A program made the position numbers and the translations under genes. The notes beneath the pieces are model-generated. The model searched no databases. It had not been told where the DNA came from and was given only the letters and a program-made list of their open reading frames with translations. This document shows positions 5,007-11,080 of a stretch of DNA of 11,080 bases, piece after piece. Source of the stretch: Ahrensia sp. (lineage in GTDB: Bacteria > Pseudomonadota > Alphaproteobacteria > Rhizobiales > Rhizobiaceae); contig NZXU01000041.1 in NCBI GenBank assembly GCA_002698425.1, positions 1 through 11,080 on the forward strand, read 5' to 3'. The stretch's first letter is position 1; each line of letters opens with the position of its first letter.

Positions 5007-5660
5007 ATGAAAAAGGCGGCAATTGCTGCGATGGCGGGCGCACTCGTCTTCACCGCGGCCTGCACCACCACCGATCCGTATACGGGTCAGCAGAAGGTTT
5101 CGAACACCGCGGGCGGTGCCGCGGTCGGCGCCGGTCTCGGCGCGCTTGCGGGCCTCGCGGCTGGCGGCAATGACCGCCGCAACGCGCTGATCGGCGCAGG
5201 TATCGGCGCGCTTGCCGGCGGCGCCGTCGGCAATTTCATGGACCAGCAGGAAGCCGAACTGCGCGCCCAGCTCGCCTCGTCCGGCGTCTCGGTCACGCGC
5301 GTCGGCAACAACATCATCCTGAACATGCCGTCGAACATCACCTTTGCGACCGACCAGGACCAGGTGATCCCGGCCTTCTATTCGACGCTGAACTCGGTCG
5401 CCATCGTGCTGCGCAAGTACAACCAGACGCTGATCAACGTCTATGGCCACACCGATTCGACCGGGTCCGACCAATACAACCAGGCGCTGTCGCAGCGCCG
5501 CGCCAATGCGGTGTCGAGCTATCTCGCCACCCAGGGCGTCAACCAGCAGCGCATGATCGCGCAGGGCTTCGGCGAAAGCCGGCCGATCGCCGACAACTCG
5601 TCGGAAGCCGGCCGCGCGCAGAACCGCCGCGTCGAGATCCAGATCGTCCCGCTCACCTGA
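5007..5660 (+). CDS. OmpA-family peptidoglycan-binding outer-membrane lipoprotein with glycine zipper
   Basis: This 217-residue envelope protein probably anchors the outer membrane to the cell wall. A lipoprotein signal (1-18) ends in FTAAC, with Cys19 as the likely lipidated residue; the lipobox is non-canonical, with Thr at -3. Residues 35-77 form a glycine-zipper segment of alternating Gly/Ala (two similar GAGLGALAG / GAGIGALAG units), split by a charged NDRRN turn, as in YiaD-like and YMGG families. Residues 105-217 are an OmpA C-terminal domain with ITFATDQDQV, VYGHTDSTG (Asp150), LSQRRANAVSSYL (arginines 164-165) and AQNRRVEI. Asp and Arg of this kind bind meso-diaminopimelate of peptidoglycan. 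ATG 5007 has GAGGGAAAGGA upstream. It is the last gene before a strong terminator, 90 bases after rlmB, and may share its transcript or have its own promoter. Confidence 0.92.
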   Translation: MKKAAIAAMAGALVFTAACTTTDPYTGQQKVSNTAGGAAVGAGLGALAGLAAGGNDRRNALIGAGIGALAGGAVGNFMDQQEAELRAQLASSGVSVTRVGNNIILNMPSNITFATDQDQVIPAFYSTLNSVAIVLRKYNQTLINVYGHTDSTGSDQYNQALSQRRANAVSSYLATQGVNQQRMIAQGFGESRPIADNSSEAGRAQNRRVEIQIVPLT

Positions 5661-5679
5661 GGGCGGACAGGCTCCCATC

Positions 5680-5707
5680 AAAAGGCGGCTTTCGGGCCGC
5701 CTTTTTT
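5680..5707. terminator. Intrinsic terminator between convergent genes
   Basis: AAAAGGCGGC (5680-5689) pairs with GCCGCCTTTT (5696-5705) over loop TTTCGG, and the T-run extends to 5707. It lies 20 bases after the lipoprotein stop. The A-run on the left arm makes it usable in the minus direction too, where it directly follows the small membrane protein stop at 5715. One hairpin therefore probably serves both convergent transcripts. Confidence 0.92.
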
Positions 5708-5714
5708 ATTGCCG

Positions 5715-6008
5715 CTATTTGCCGTCGTCGCCGTCGAGTTCGCCGGCATCCCTCGCCCGCATCTCCTCGATATCGTCGGCGATCAGCGCCAGGTGCTGTT
5801 CGATCAGCGAGAGATTTGCGATCAGCCCGCAGACCAGCGCCGCGACGATCAGTCCGGCGACCACGCCGAGCCCCGCGCCGAAGGTCAGGTTCTCGCCGAT
5901 CCCGTCGGCCCAGCGAAAGCCCAGATAGCCGCCGGCCGCGACGATGACCGCCGCCAGCCCCGGATTGATCGCCTCGAGCAGTTCGGCGAGGAAACGGGAA
6001 AACCACAT
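5715..6008 (-). CDS. Small two-helix inner-membrane protein, unknown function
   Basis: I do not recognise a family. This 97-residue protein has an amphipathic N-terminus (MWFSRFLAELLEAINPG) and two predicted transmembrane helices at about 17-33 and 43-66. A polar, acidic C-terminal region (about 70-97) ends in DGDDGK and is partly coiled-coil-like around LIEQHLALIADDIEEMRAR. I chose ATG 6008 because GTGAGGTG lies just upstream; an in-frame GTG at 6020 is possible but lies in that ribosome binding site. It starts 22 bases after the TetR stop on the same strand and ends at a terminator, so the two are probably one transcript. A link to the regulator's stimulus (a membrane-stress or transport accessory) is inference only. 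Confidence 0.7.
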   Translation of the reverse strand: MWFSRFLAELLEAINPGLAAVIVAAGGYLGFRWADGIGENLTFGAGLGVVAGLIVAALVCGLIANLSLIEQHLALIADDIEEMRARDAGELDGDDGK

Positions 6009-6030
6009 GGGGCACCTCACAGTTTGCGGA

Positions 6031-6648
6031 TCAGTTCTGAGCCGGCATGAAAAGCAGTTTGACGTAGGAACGCAACAGCATGATCTGCTCGGACAGCACT
6101 TTCGGCTCCCGAACGGCCTTCGACATCACGATCCCGCCCTCCACGACGGTCGACACCATGTCGGCCAGCGCATCGAAATCCACCTCCTCGCGGGGCGGAT
6201 AGATGGCGGCGATCTCCTGGAAGATCGCCAGGAAACGCGCGCGCCATTGCAGCGCCGCCTCGCGGTTGATGTCCTGCACGTCGCGGTCGAAAAGCCGTTC
6301 ATTGTAGCAATAGGTGGCAACGAGACAGCCGGGATGCCCCTTCGGCAGGTCGGCCATCATTTCCGACATCAGCTTCAGCCCGATCAGGAAGGCGTGCAGC
6401 GGGTCGTCATGCAGTTCCCGCCCCCGCGTAAACAGGCTGTCCAGCACCGCGTCCTCGTTTTCCAGATAGCGTCGCAACAGGGCGCGTGCGAGTTCGTTCT
6501 TGTCCTTGAAGTGGTAGAAGAACCCGCTCTTGGTGATTTCCGCTTCCGCGATGATCTCCTCGATCGAGGTCGCGCCGAACCCCTTTGACAGCACCGCGGC
6601 CTCCGCGATGTCCATCAGCTTTTCACGCGTCGCGTGTCCCTTGCGCAT
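6031..6648 (-). CDS. TetR/AcrR family transcriptional regulator
   Basis: This 205-residue repressor-type protein has an N-terminal TetR DNA-binding domain at about residues 5-60. Its helix-turn-helix TSIEEIIAEAEITKSGFFYHF (27-47) is followed by KDKNELARALL, a close match to the family signature. The C-terminal region contains PLHAFLIGLKLM and GHPGCLVATYCYNE (Gly-Cys pattern) and is predicted all-helical, with a ligand pocket and dimer interface. ATG 6648 is strongly supported by GGAGG six bases upstream. The reading frame stays open far upstream (to 7344), but that part is antisense to another gene and has no start support. It is divergent from the homocysteine S-methyltransferase gene, the usual layout for a regulator and its target, and leads into the small membrane protein gene. 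The ligand is not predictable from the sequence. Confidence 0.92.
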   Translation of the reverse strand: MRKGHATREKLMDIAEAAVLSKGFGATSIEEIIAEAEITKSGFFYHFKDKNELARALLRRYLENEDAVLDSLFTRGRELHDDPLHAFLIGLKLMSEMMADLPKGHPGCLVATYCYNERLFDRDVQDINREAALQWRARFLAIFQEIAAIYPPREEVDFDALADMVSTVVEGGIVMSKAVREPKVLSEQIMLLRSYVKLLFMPAQN

Positions 6649-6848
6649 TTTTGCCTCCGCAAACTGCACCTTCGGTACGGTTTTCCGCGGCTGCCGCCGC
6701 GCCGGCCGAACCATTTTTCGATAAAGCACTGAAAAGACGCCGTAATTCCGAGCCGTCTTTCCGCACCGCGTTCTTTCTATCCCCGCACAGCGCAAAACTC
6801 CAAGTTCCGCGGTACCGGACGTGCCTATTTCCCGCCGGCCGCAAGCCC

Positions 6849-6864
6849 TGTGCGAAAGCGCACA
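6849..6864. promoter_or_regulatory. Dyad/hairpin in the TetR-methyltransferase divergent spacer
   Basis: TGTGCG-AAAG-CGCACA is a perfect 6-bp inverted repeat with a four-base centre, 63 bases before the homocysteine S-methyltransferase start. It is flanked by CCGGCCG and CGGCCGG, which could pair as an outer stem. A second dyad, TCCG-N6-CGGA, covers 6806-6819 around a perfect CGGTACCG. Either could be the TetR operator controlling both directions. Transcribed, the nested stems would form a leader structure, but I see no match to known SAM or SAH riboswitch consensus. The remaining spacer (6649-6927) has no gene and no clear promoter. Confidence 0.35.
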
Positions 6865-6927
6865 CCGCCAGCGCCGGCCGGTTGTTAGGCGCGCCGTCCA
6901 AATCGGAAAACCATAACGGATAGACAC

Positions 6928-7878
6928 ATGACGACTGCAACCTATCGCGCCAACCTGCCGCAAATGAACGGCAGGACGCTGCTCACCGACGGCGGAATCG
7001 AGACCACCCTGATCTTCCATGAGGGTTTCGACCTGCCGCTTTTTGCCTCCTATGTCCTGCTGGACGACGGCGCCAGGGGCCGCAAGGCGCTGCGCGACTA
7101 CTATGCGCGCTATATCGACATCGCCCGCGACACCCGCTCCGGCTTCGTCCTGGAAAGCCCGACCTGGCGCTGCTCGCGGGACTGGGGCGCCAGGCTCGGC
7201 CACGACGCGGATCGGATCGCCGCGTTCAACCGGGACGCCATCGCGCTGATGGAAGAACTGCGCCGGGACGCCGGGATCGACGAACCGATCGTCATTTCCG
7301 GCAATATCGGCCCGCGCGGCGACGGCTATGCGCCGGAAACGCATATGACCGCCGAGGTATCAGAGGCCTACCACCGGCACCAGGTCGAGACCTTCGCCGG
7401 GACGGGAGCCGACATGATCGGCGCGGTCACGATGACGCATACCGGCGAGGCGATCGGCATCGTCCGCGCCGCCAGGGCCGCCGGCATCCCGGTTGCGATC
7501 TCGTTTACCGTCGAGACCGACGGCCGCCTGCCGTCCGGCCAGCCGCTCGGCGAAGCGATCAGCGAGACCGACGCCGCGACCGGTAACGCGCCGGCCTATT
7601 ACATGATCAACTGCGCGCATCCCGACCATTTCAAGCATGTGCTTGCCGACGACGGCAGCGGCTGGACCTCCCGCATTCGCGGCATCCGCGCCAATGCCTC
7701 GCGCATGAGCCATGCCGAACTCGACCAATCGGAGGCCCTGGACGACGGTAATCCGGACGAGCTCGGGGTCGACTACGCCAACCTGTCGGCGGCGCTTCCG
7801 AACCTGCGCGTCTTCGGCGGGTGCTGCGGCACCGATCACCGCCACGTCCGCGCCATCGCCGCATGGTGCTGCAACTGA
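6928..7878 (+). CDS. Homocysteine S-methyltransferase family protein
   Basis: Members of this zinc-dependent TIM-barrel family move a methyl group from a donor (S-methylmethionine, SAM, betaine or another methylated compound) to homocysteine or a similar thiol. The 316-residue protein is full length for the stand-alone form. It starts with LLTDGGIETTL (18-28), corresponding to the family's N-terminal (L)DGA/GxxT motif. It has ISGNIGPRGDGY (123-134) and the three zinc cysteines: Cys229 in MINCAHP, and Cys299/Cys300 in FGGCCGTD. Asp in place of Ala in the start motif region and a CC pair near the C-terminal end (314-315) are minor variations. ATG 6928 gives the expected N-terminus; the ribosome binding site is weak. 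It is divergent from a TetR gene and 55 bases upstream of a SAM methyltransferase gene. The methyl donor cannot be told; betaine-, methylated-sulfur- or SAM-dependent activity are all possible. Confidence 0.9.
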   Translation: MTTATYRANLPQMNGRTLLTDGGIETTLIFHEGFDLPLFASYVLLDDGARGRKALRDYYARYIDIARDTRSGFVLESPTWRCSRDWGARLGHDADRIAAFNRDAIALMEELRRDAGIDEPIVISGNIGPRGDGYAPETHMTAEVSEAYHRHQVETFAGTGADMIGAVTMTHTGEAIGIVRAARAAGIPVAISFTVETDGRLPSGQPLGEAISETDAATGNAPAYYMINCAHPDHFKHVLADDGSGWTSRIRGIRANASRMSHAELDQSEALDDGNPDELGVDYANLSAALPNLRVFGGCCGTDHRHVRAIAAWCCN

Positions 7879-7933
7879 CGAGACTGGCCCCCGGCGATCC
7901 GCGCCGGGGCGTCCTCGCCCGAAAGTCCTTCCA

Positions 7934-8629
7934 ATGCCCCTCGATGAAACCGATCCCGTCGAGAACCGCGCGGTGCCGGCCCGCTACGCCCGCATCGCGC
8001 CGTCCTATGACCGGCTCCACGAAAGATGGCTGCGCCATGCCGGCGGCGAAGCGCAAAGCGCCTTCGAAGGCGCGGTGACGGCGCTGATCCGCCCCGGCAT
8101 GCGCATTCTCGATGTCGGCTGCGGCACTGGCGCGCTCGCCCGGCGCCTGCACGCGCAGTTCGGCGACACGATCGACATGACGCTTGTCGACGCCTGCCCG
8201 AATATGCTGGAGCGCACGCATGACATCGATGTCGCGCGCATTATCGGCTCCATCGAAACCCTGCCGGTGCCCGACGGGGTCTTCGACCTGGTCACCTGCT
8301 CATGGGCGCTGGAGACGACGCCGCGCACTCGCCGCGCGCTTGCCGAGTTGCTGCGCGCCGCGAAGCCCGGCGGTCACGTCTGCATCGCCTTTTGTGCGGA
8401 TCTGCGCTGCAGCCGTATTTCCGAGATCATGTTGAAGACCGCGATCAAATGGCGCGGCACCGGCCGGTTCTTGCGGCTTGGCGATGTCGAGCAGGCTCTG
8501 GAAAGGCTCGATGTCGAACGGGTCCGGCGGCTGCGCTGCAGCGGCCCGGCCGCGGTCCTGATGATCGACAAACCTGGCCTTGCACCGGAGATCCCGGTTG
8601 CAGCGGAAAGATCTTCGGCTACCGTCTAG
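7934..8629 (+). CDS. Class I SAM-dependent methyltransferase
   Basis: This 231-residue cytoplasmic methyltransferase has a Rossmann fold of the UbiE/Methyltransf_11 type. Motif I is ILDVGCGTGALAR (58-70), the acidic ribose-binding residue is Asp86 in MTLVDACPNML, and the motif IV region is FDLVTCSWALETT (about 118-130), followed by LLRAAKPGGHVCIAF (motif VI). The substrate is unknown. I chose ATG 7934 because it begins just ahead of the ARYARIAPSYDRLHERW helix usual at the start of this family; the frame is open upstream but overlaps the preceding gene out of phase. The ribosome binding site is weak. It probably forms a two-gene operon with the homocysteine S-methyltransferase. It ends by overlapping 11 bases of the convergent formyltransferase gene, with no terminator between. 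Confidence 0.88.
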   Translation: MPLDETDPVENRAVPARYARIAPSYDRLHERWLRHAGGEAQSAFEGAVTALIRPGMRILDVGCGTGALARRLHAQFGDTIDMTLVDACPNMLERTHDIDVARIIGSIETLPVPDGVFDLVTCSWALETTPRTRRALAELLRAAKPGGHVCIAFCADLRCSRISEIMLKTAIKWRGTGRFLRLGDVEQALERLDVERVRRLRCSGPAAVLMIDKPGLAPEIPVAAERSSATV

Positions 8630-9578
8630 AGCGCGATAGCCGATATGCCAGGATTGGCAGAAACGGCCGACGGTATGTGGCGCGCGCGAGGCGGCCCCGG
8701 CGCAATCGGATCCGCGCATCTGCGATATCCGACTCGATCGTCAGCGCGCCGAGTATCGGCGGCTGGCCGGTCGGAGGGCCGAGCACCGCCGCCAGCGAGT
8801 GAACGGAATGATTCTTTGGATCACTTTTGTCGCGCCCCCAGCGTGGCGGCATGCCGCGCGCGCAGTCGAGAAGACGGCGTGCCTCGGCAAGCGTTGTCTC
8901 TTTGGTGATGGTGAATTCGTTCCAGTGTGTTTTTCGATAATGGCGCTCCGACGGATCCTGCGGTATCGCATCGCGCGTTCCATCCAGATAGGCGGGTAAC
9001 TCCTTTCGGGCGATCTCTGCCGCGGCGCGCGCAAAGGCAAAATCCCAGGCGGCGAAATGCGGCGTGTCGGAAAAGGGCCGAGCGCGCTGCGCGATGATCG
9101 GTCCTGCGTCGATCCGCGGTGTCAGTTGATGAAAGGTGACGCCCCCATGTTCGTCGGCCTTTCCGTCCAAAAGCATCGTGTGGCGCGGGCGGCTTCCCGC
9201 GTATTTCGGCAGCAGAGCCGGGTGGACATTGACCGCGCGCCTTCCGAAGACATCGAGGATCGATGCCGGAATCAGCAGAGGCGTCATCATTGTCAACAAG
9301 GTGTCGGCGCCTGTCCGCTCGAATTCACCTTCGAGGTCTGCGATGTCGGAAAGTCGCGATACGCGCCGCACGGGGATCGCATGCCGTCGGGCTATCGCCG
9401 CCAGCGTCGGCGCACCACTGGCGAGCGCCGAGAGCCTGTCGTTGAGCCGCGGCCTGCCGAAACGCTCGCTTACCGTCCAGAAGGCGGCGATCCGGTTGCC
9501 CTGATCGAGCCACGCCTGCGTGACATGGCTCGAAACAAGACAGGGTTCGGCTATGAACAGCGCATTGGCGGGGCGCAT
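8619..9578 (-). CDS. Formyltransferase family protein (Fmt/GART-like fold), substrate unknown
   Basis: The 319-residue protein has a formyl-transferase catalytic domain at about residues 5-180. The catalytic Asn-His-Asp set is visible: Asn117 and His119 in AVNVHPALLPKYAG, and Asp157 in LTPRIDAGPII. Such enzymes transfer formyl from 10-formyltetrahydrofolate to an amine, or hydrolyse it. The C-terminal 140 residues are not a recognisable Met-tRNA formyltransferase tRNA-binding domain, and the SLLPxWRGAAP signature of Fmt is replaced by ALLPKYAGSRP. This is therefore more likely a small-molecule or sugar-amine formyltransferase than Fmt or PurN. The C-terminus is very arginine-rich. ATG 9578 has AAGGAA at good spacing; ATG 9596 lacks a site. 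It lies 81 bases downstream of the tautomerase gene with no terminator between, so read-through is likely. Confidence 0.8.
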   Translation of the reverse strand: MRPANALFIAEPCLVSSHVTQAWLDQGNRIAAFWTVSERFGRPRLNDRLSALASGAPTLAAIARRHAIPVRRVSRLSDIADLEGEFERTGADTLLTMMTPLLIPASILDVFGRRAVNVHPALLPKYAGSRPRHTMLLDGKADEHGGVTFHQLTPRIDAGPIIAQRARPFSDTPHFAAWDFAFARAAAEIARKELPAYLDGTRDAIPQDPSERHYRKTHWNEFTITKETTLAEARRLLDCARGMPPRWGRDKSDPKNHSVHSLAAVLGPPTGQPPILGALTIESDIADARIRLRRGRLARATYRRPFLPILAYRLSRSRR

Positions 9579-9659
9579 GGTGTTCCTTGGCGGCATATGC
9601 CGAAACGGACGGCACGGACTACTCTGCCTTGATCCGCTACCACCAAGACAAGCGCTTTT

Positions 9660-10715
9660 CTATTCGAAGACCATGCCGTCCATGAGTTTGCGTGCGGTGC
9701 GCAGCACGCCCGCCGAGATCAGTTCGCCCTTGTCGCCCAGCGTCGCGACGACGGAGAATTCGCCCGTCGGGTGTTCCACCGACAGCGTCTTCGGATTGCC
9801 GTCCGGTATTTTCGCGACCTTTGCCGCGGGCCCCGATTTCAGCATGCAGGCCGTGCCGACGCTGACCGCGCCGAGCACACCGATGGCCTTGTGGACGCGA
9901 TGTGGGATGAAGGTGCGCGTCGAGACGCAGCCGCCATTCTTCGCAGCGCTGACCATCGTCATCTTCGGCACCGACTTTTCCTTGACGTCGCCGAGATTCA
10001 TCATCGGTCCGCAGGCAAGCCGTATCGCCTCCAGCTTGGCGCGCAACGTATCGTTGCCTTCCAGTTCCTCGGGCGTCTCGTCGCCGGTGATGCCCATGTC
10101 GTCCGCAGACATGACGACGCAGGGCATGCCGTTGTCGATCATCGTCACCTCGACGCCCTCGACCATGTCGCTCTCATTGCCCGTCGGCAGCAGCGCGCCG
10201 CAGGTCGAGCCCGCCGTATCCTCGAAGATGATCGGCTGCGGAGCCGACGTGCCCGGCACGCCGTCGATGCTGGCGTCGCCCTCGTAACTCACCTTGCCTC
10301 CGGGCGTCGACACGGTGGCGATGGCGAGCTGGTCTGTATTGACCATGAAGATGCGCACATCGGTCGTACCGTCCTTGGCCTCGACCAGGCCGCGCTCGAT
10401 GGCGAACGGCCCGACACCGGCGAGGATATTGCCGCAATTCTGCGAATCCGTGACGATCGGCTGGTCGACAAAGACCTGCAGGAAAAGATAGTCGACATCG
10501 ACCCCTTCCCGCTCGGACTTGTTCACCACCGCGATCTTCGAGGTCAGCGGATCTGACCCGCCCATGCCGTCGATCTGCCGCGGATCGGGCGAGCCCATCA
10601 CCCGCAGCAGGAAGGCGTCGCGCGCCGCCGTGTCGGCGGGCAGGTCCTCGGCAAGGAAGTAGCCTCCCTTCGAGGTTCCTCCCCGCATCCACATGCAGCG
10701 CGTTCCGTCAGACAT
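9660..10715 (-). CDS. galD: PrpF-family isomerase, probable 4-oxalomesaconate tautomerase
   Basis: The 351-residue protein is full length for the PrpF family, which has a diaminopimelate-epimerase-like double fold. Diagnostic segments are [14 protein letters not shown] (7-20), [17 protein letters not shown] (44-60), [19 protein letters not shown] (91-109) and a CGPMMNLGD block. GalD converts the keto to the enol form of 4-oxalomesaconate in gallate catabolism, feeding a hydratase and then the CHA aldolase. The gene begins inside the last codons of the CHA aldolase gene (8-base overlap), which strongly favours the GalD role over PrpF of the methylcitrate cycle or other isomerases; no prpBCD genes are present. 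The start ATG follows AAGG in the end of the aldolase gene, indicating translational coupling. Confidence 0.85.
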   Translation of the reverse strand: MSDGTRCMWMRGGTSKGGYFLAEDLPADTAARDAFLLRVMGSPDPRQIDGMGGSDPLTSKIAVVNKSEREGVDVDYLFLQVFVDQPIVTDSQNCGNILAGVGPFAIERGLVEAKDGTTDVRIFMVNTDQLAIATVSTPGGKVSYEGDASIDGVPGTSAPQPIIFEDTAGSTCGALLPTGNESDMVEGVEVTMIDNGMPCVVMSADDMGITGDETPEELEGNDTLRAKLEAIRLACGPMMNLGDVKEKSVPKMTMVSAAKNGGCVSTRTFIPHRVHKAIGVLGAVSVGTACMLKSGPAAKVAKIPDGNPKTLSVEHPTGEFSVVATLGDKGELISAGVLRTARKLMDGMVFE

Positions 10716-11080
10716 ATTTCAGGCCTTTTTCCTTCAGCCGCTCGCGCATCTTGTAGATGTCGAGACCCAACTCGCCGGCCTCGAAACGGGCGCGCTTCTC
10801 GGCCTCGTTCGCCTCGCGCGCCTGCGCCTTCTTCAACACGTCGGCGGCTTCCTCGCGGCGCACCACGCAGACGCCGTCATCGTCGGCGACGATCACGTCG
10901 CCCGGATTGACGAGTTCGCCCGCGCAGACGACCGGGACATTCACCGAGCCCAGTGTCTCCTTGATGGTGCCCTGTGCGAAGACCGCCTTCGACCAGACCG
11001 GGAATTCCATCTCGGTCAGGTCGCGCGTGTCACGCACGCCGGCATCGATGATCAGGCCCTTGCAGCCGCGCACCTTGGCC
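10708..11080 (-). CDS. ligK: 4-carboxy-4-hydroxy-2-oxoadipate (CHA) aldolase / oxaloacetate decarboxylase, C-terminal part
   Basis: The visible 123 C-terminal residues belong to the RraA-like class II pyruvate aldolases (LigK/GalC/HMG aldolase). CHA aldolase splits 4-carboxy-4-hydroxy-2-oxoadipate into pyruvate and oxaloacetate, the last step of protocatechuate 4,5-cleavage and gallate degradation, with a divalent metal. Signature elements are [11 protein letters not shown], where the Arg and Asp are the substrate- and metal-binding pair, then [33 protein letters not shown], and the extended helical C-terminal tail ending LKEKGLKYV that true aldolases have beyond RraA. About 100 N-terminal residues lie outside the window. 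Its stop codon overlaps the tautomerase start by 8 bases, indicating one operon. An RraA-type regulator of RNase E is unlikely given the tail and neighbour. Confidence 0.9.
   Translation of the reverse strand, partial: AKVRGCKGLIIDAGVRDTRDLTEMEFPVWSKAVFAQGTIKETLGSVNVPVVCAGELVNPGDVIVADDDGVCVVRREEAADVLKKAQAREANEAEKRARFEAGELGLDIYKMRERLKEKGLKYV

Noticed and set aside
3950..5173. Long 407-codon plus-strand open frame overlapping rlmB and the lipoprotein gene
   Set aside because: It runs in another frame through rlmB, is dominated by Arg/Gly/Ala as out-of-frame GC-rich DNA usually is, has no recognisable domain, and starts in a terminator hairpin.
5653..6015. 120-codon minus-strand frame overlapping the small membrane protein in another phase
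   Set aside because: It is arginine- and glycine-rich without hydrophobic segments and crosses the terminator. The alternative frame gives two clean transmembrane helices and a better ribosome binding site.
6649..6927. SAM or SAH riboswitch before the homocysteine methyltransferase gene
   Set aside because: Stems are present, but I could not find the conserved core sequences of the riboswitch classes I know, so only a generic dyad is reported.
6649..7344. Upstream extension of the second TetR gene to a 437-codon protein
   Set aside because: The added part is antisense to the homocysteine methyltransferase gene and crosses the divergent spacer. ATG 6648 has GGAGG at ideal spacing and gives the normal TetR N-terminus.
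1..11080. CRISPR arrays, insertion sequences, toxin-antitoxin or phage-defence genes
   Set aside because: No regularly spaced repeats, no transposase or terminal inverted repeats, and no protein resembling known defence or toxin families were seen.

Overview
The window looks like chromosomal DNA from a GC-rich alphaproteobacterium, most likely Hyphomicrobiales or a relative. The evidence is the EF-Tu N-terminus, which carries the short [17 protein letters not shown] loop and [10 protein letters not shown] typical of that group, the order rlmB - tRNA-Tyr - tRNA-Gly(UCC) - tuf, the VPLPA-CTERM sorting tail, and GC-rich codon use. I assign no genus. I see no phage genes, transposases, CRISPR arrays or rRNA.

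Region 1 (1-2100) is a translation locus with an insertion. The 5' part of tuf (EF-Tu), tRNA-Gly(CCC), tRNA-Gly(UCC) and tRNA-Tyr(GUA) all lie on the minus strand. A YeeE/YedE-type sulfur-compound transporter gene on the plus strand sits between the two related tRNA-Gly genes.

Region 2 (2100-4000) is accessory in character. It holds an orphan TetR regulator, an AT-rich 390-base gap with a probable terminator and promoter signals, and a secreted protein with a VPLPA-CTERM sorting tail. A strong bidirectional hairpin terminator closes it.

Region 3 (4000-6030) is core. It has rlmB (23S rRNA 2'-O-ribose methyltransferase), an OmpA-type peptidoglycan-binding lipoprotein with a glycine-zipper segment, and a terminator shared with a convergent small two-helix membrane protein.

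Region 4 (6031-8629) has a TetR regulator, likely co-transcribed with the small membrane protein. It is divergent from a homocysteine S-methyltransferase gene followed by a class I SAM-dependent methyltransferase gene. The 279-base divergent spacer contains a hairpin or dyad that could be an operator.

Region 5 (8619-11080, minus strand) reads aldolase, then tautomerase, then formyltransferase. The aldolase is a partial 4-carboxy-4-hydroxy-2-oxoadipate aldolase (LigK/GalC type). It overlaps by 8 bases a PrpF-family 4-oxalomesaconate tautomerase (GalD type), so the two probably form an operon for the lower part of the gallate / protocatechuate 4,5-cleavage pathway. The formyltransferase-fold enzyme follows and runs tail-to-tail into the methyltransferase with an 11-base overlap. 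The closeness of one-carbon enzymes and aromatic ring-cleavage genes is suggestive, but nothing in the sequence proves they work together. I find no clearly novel multi-gene system. The most interesting items are small: overlapping inverted repeats at promoters, the tRNA-flanked transporter, and the mixed one-carbon/aromatic neighbourhood.
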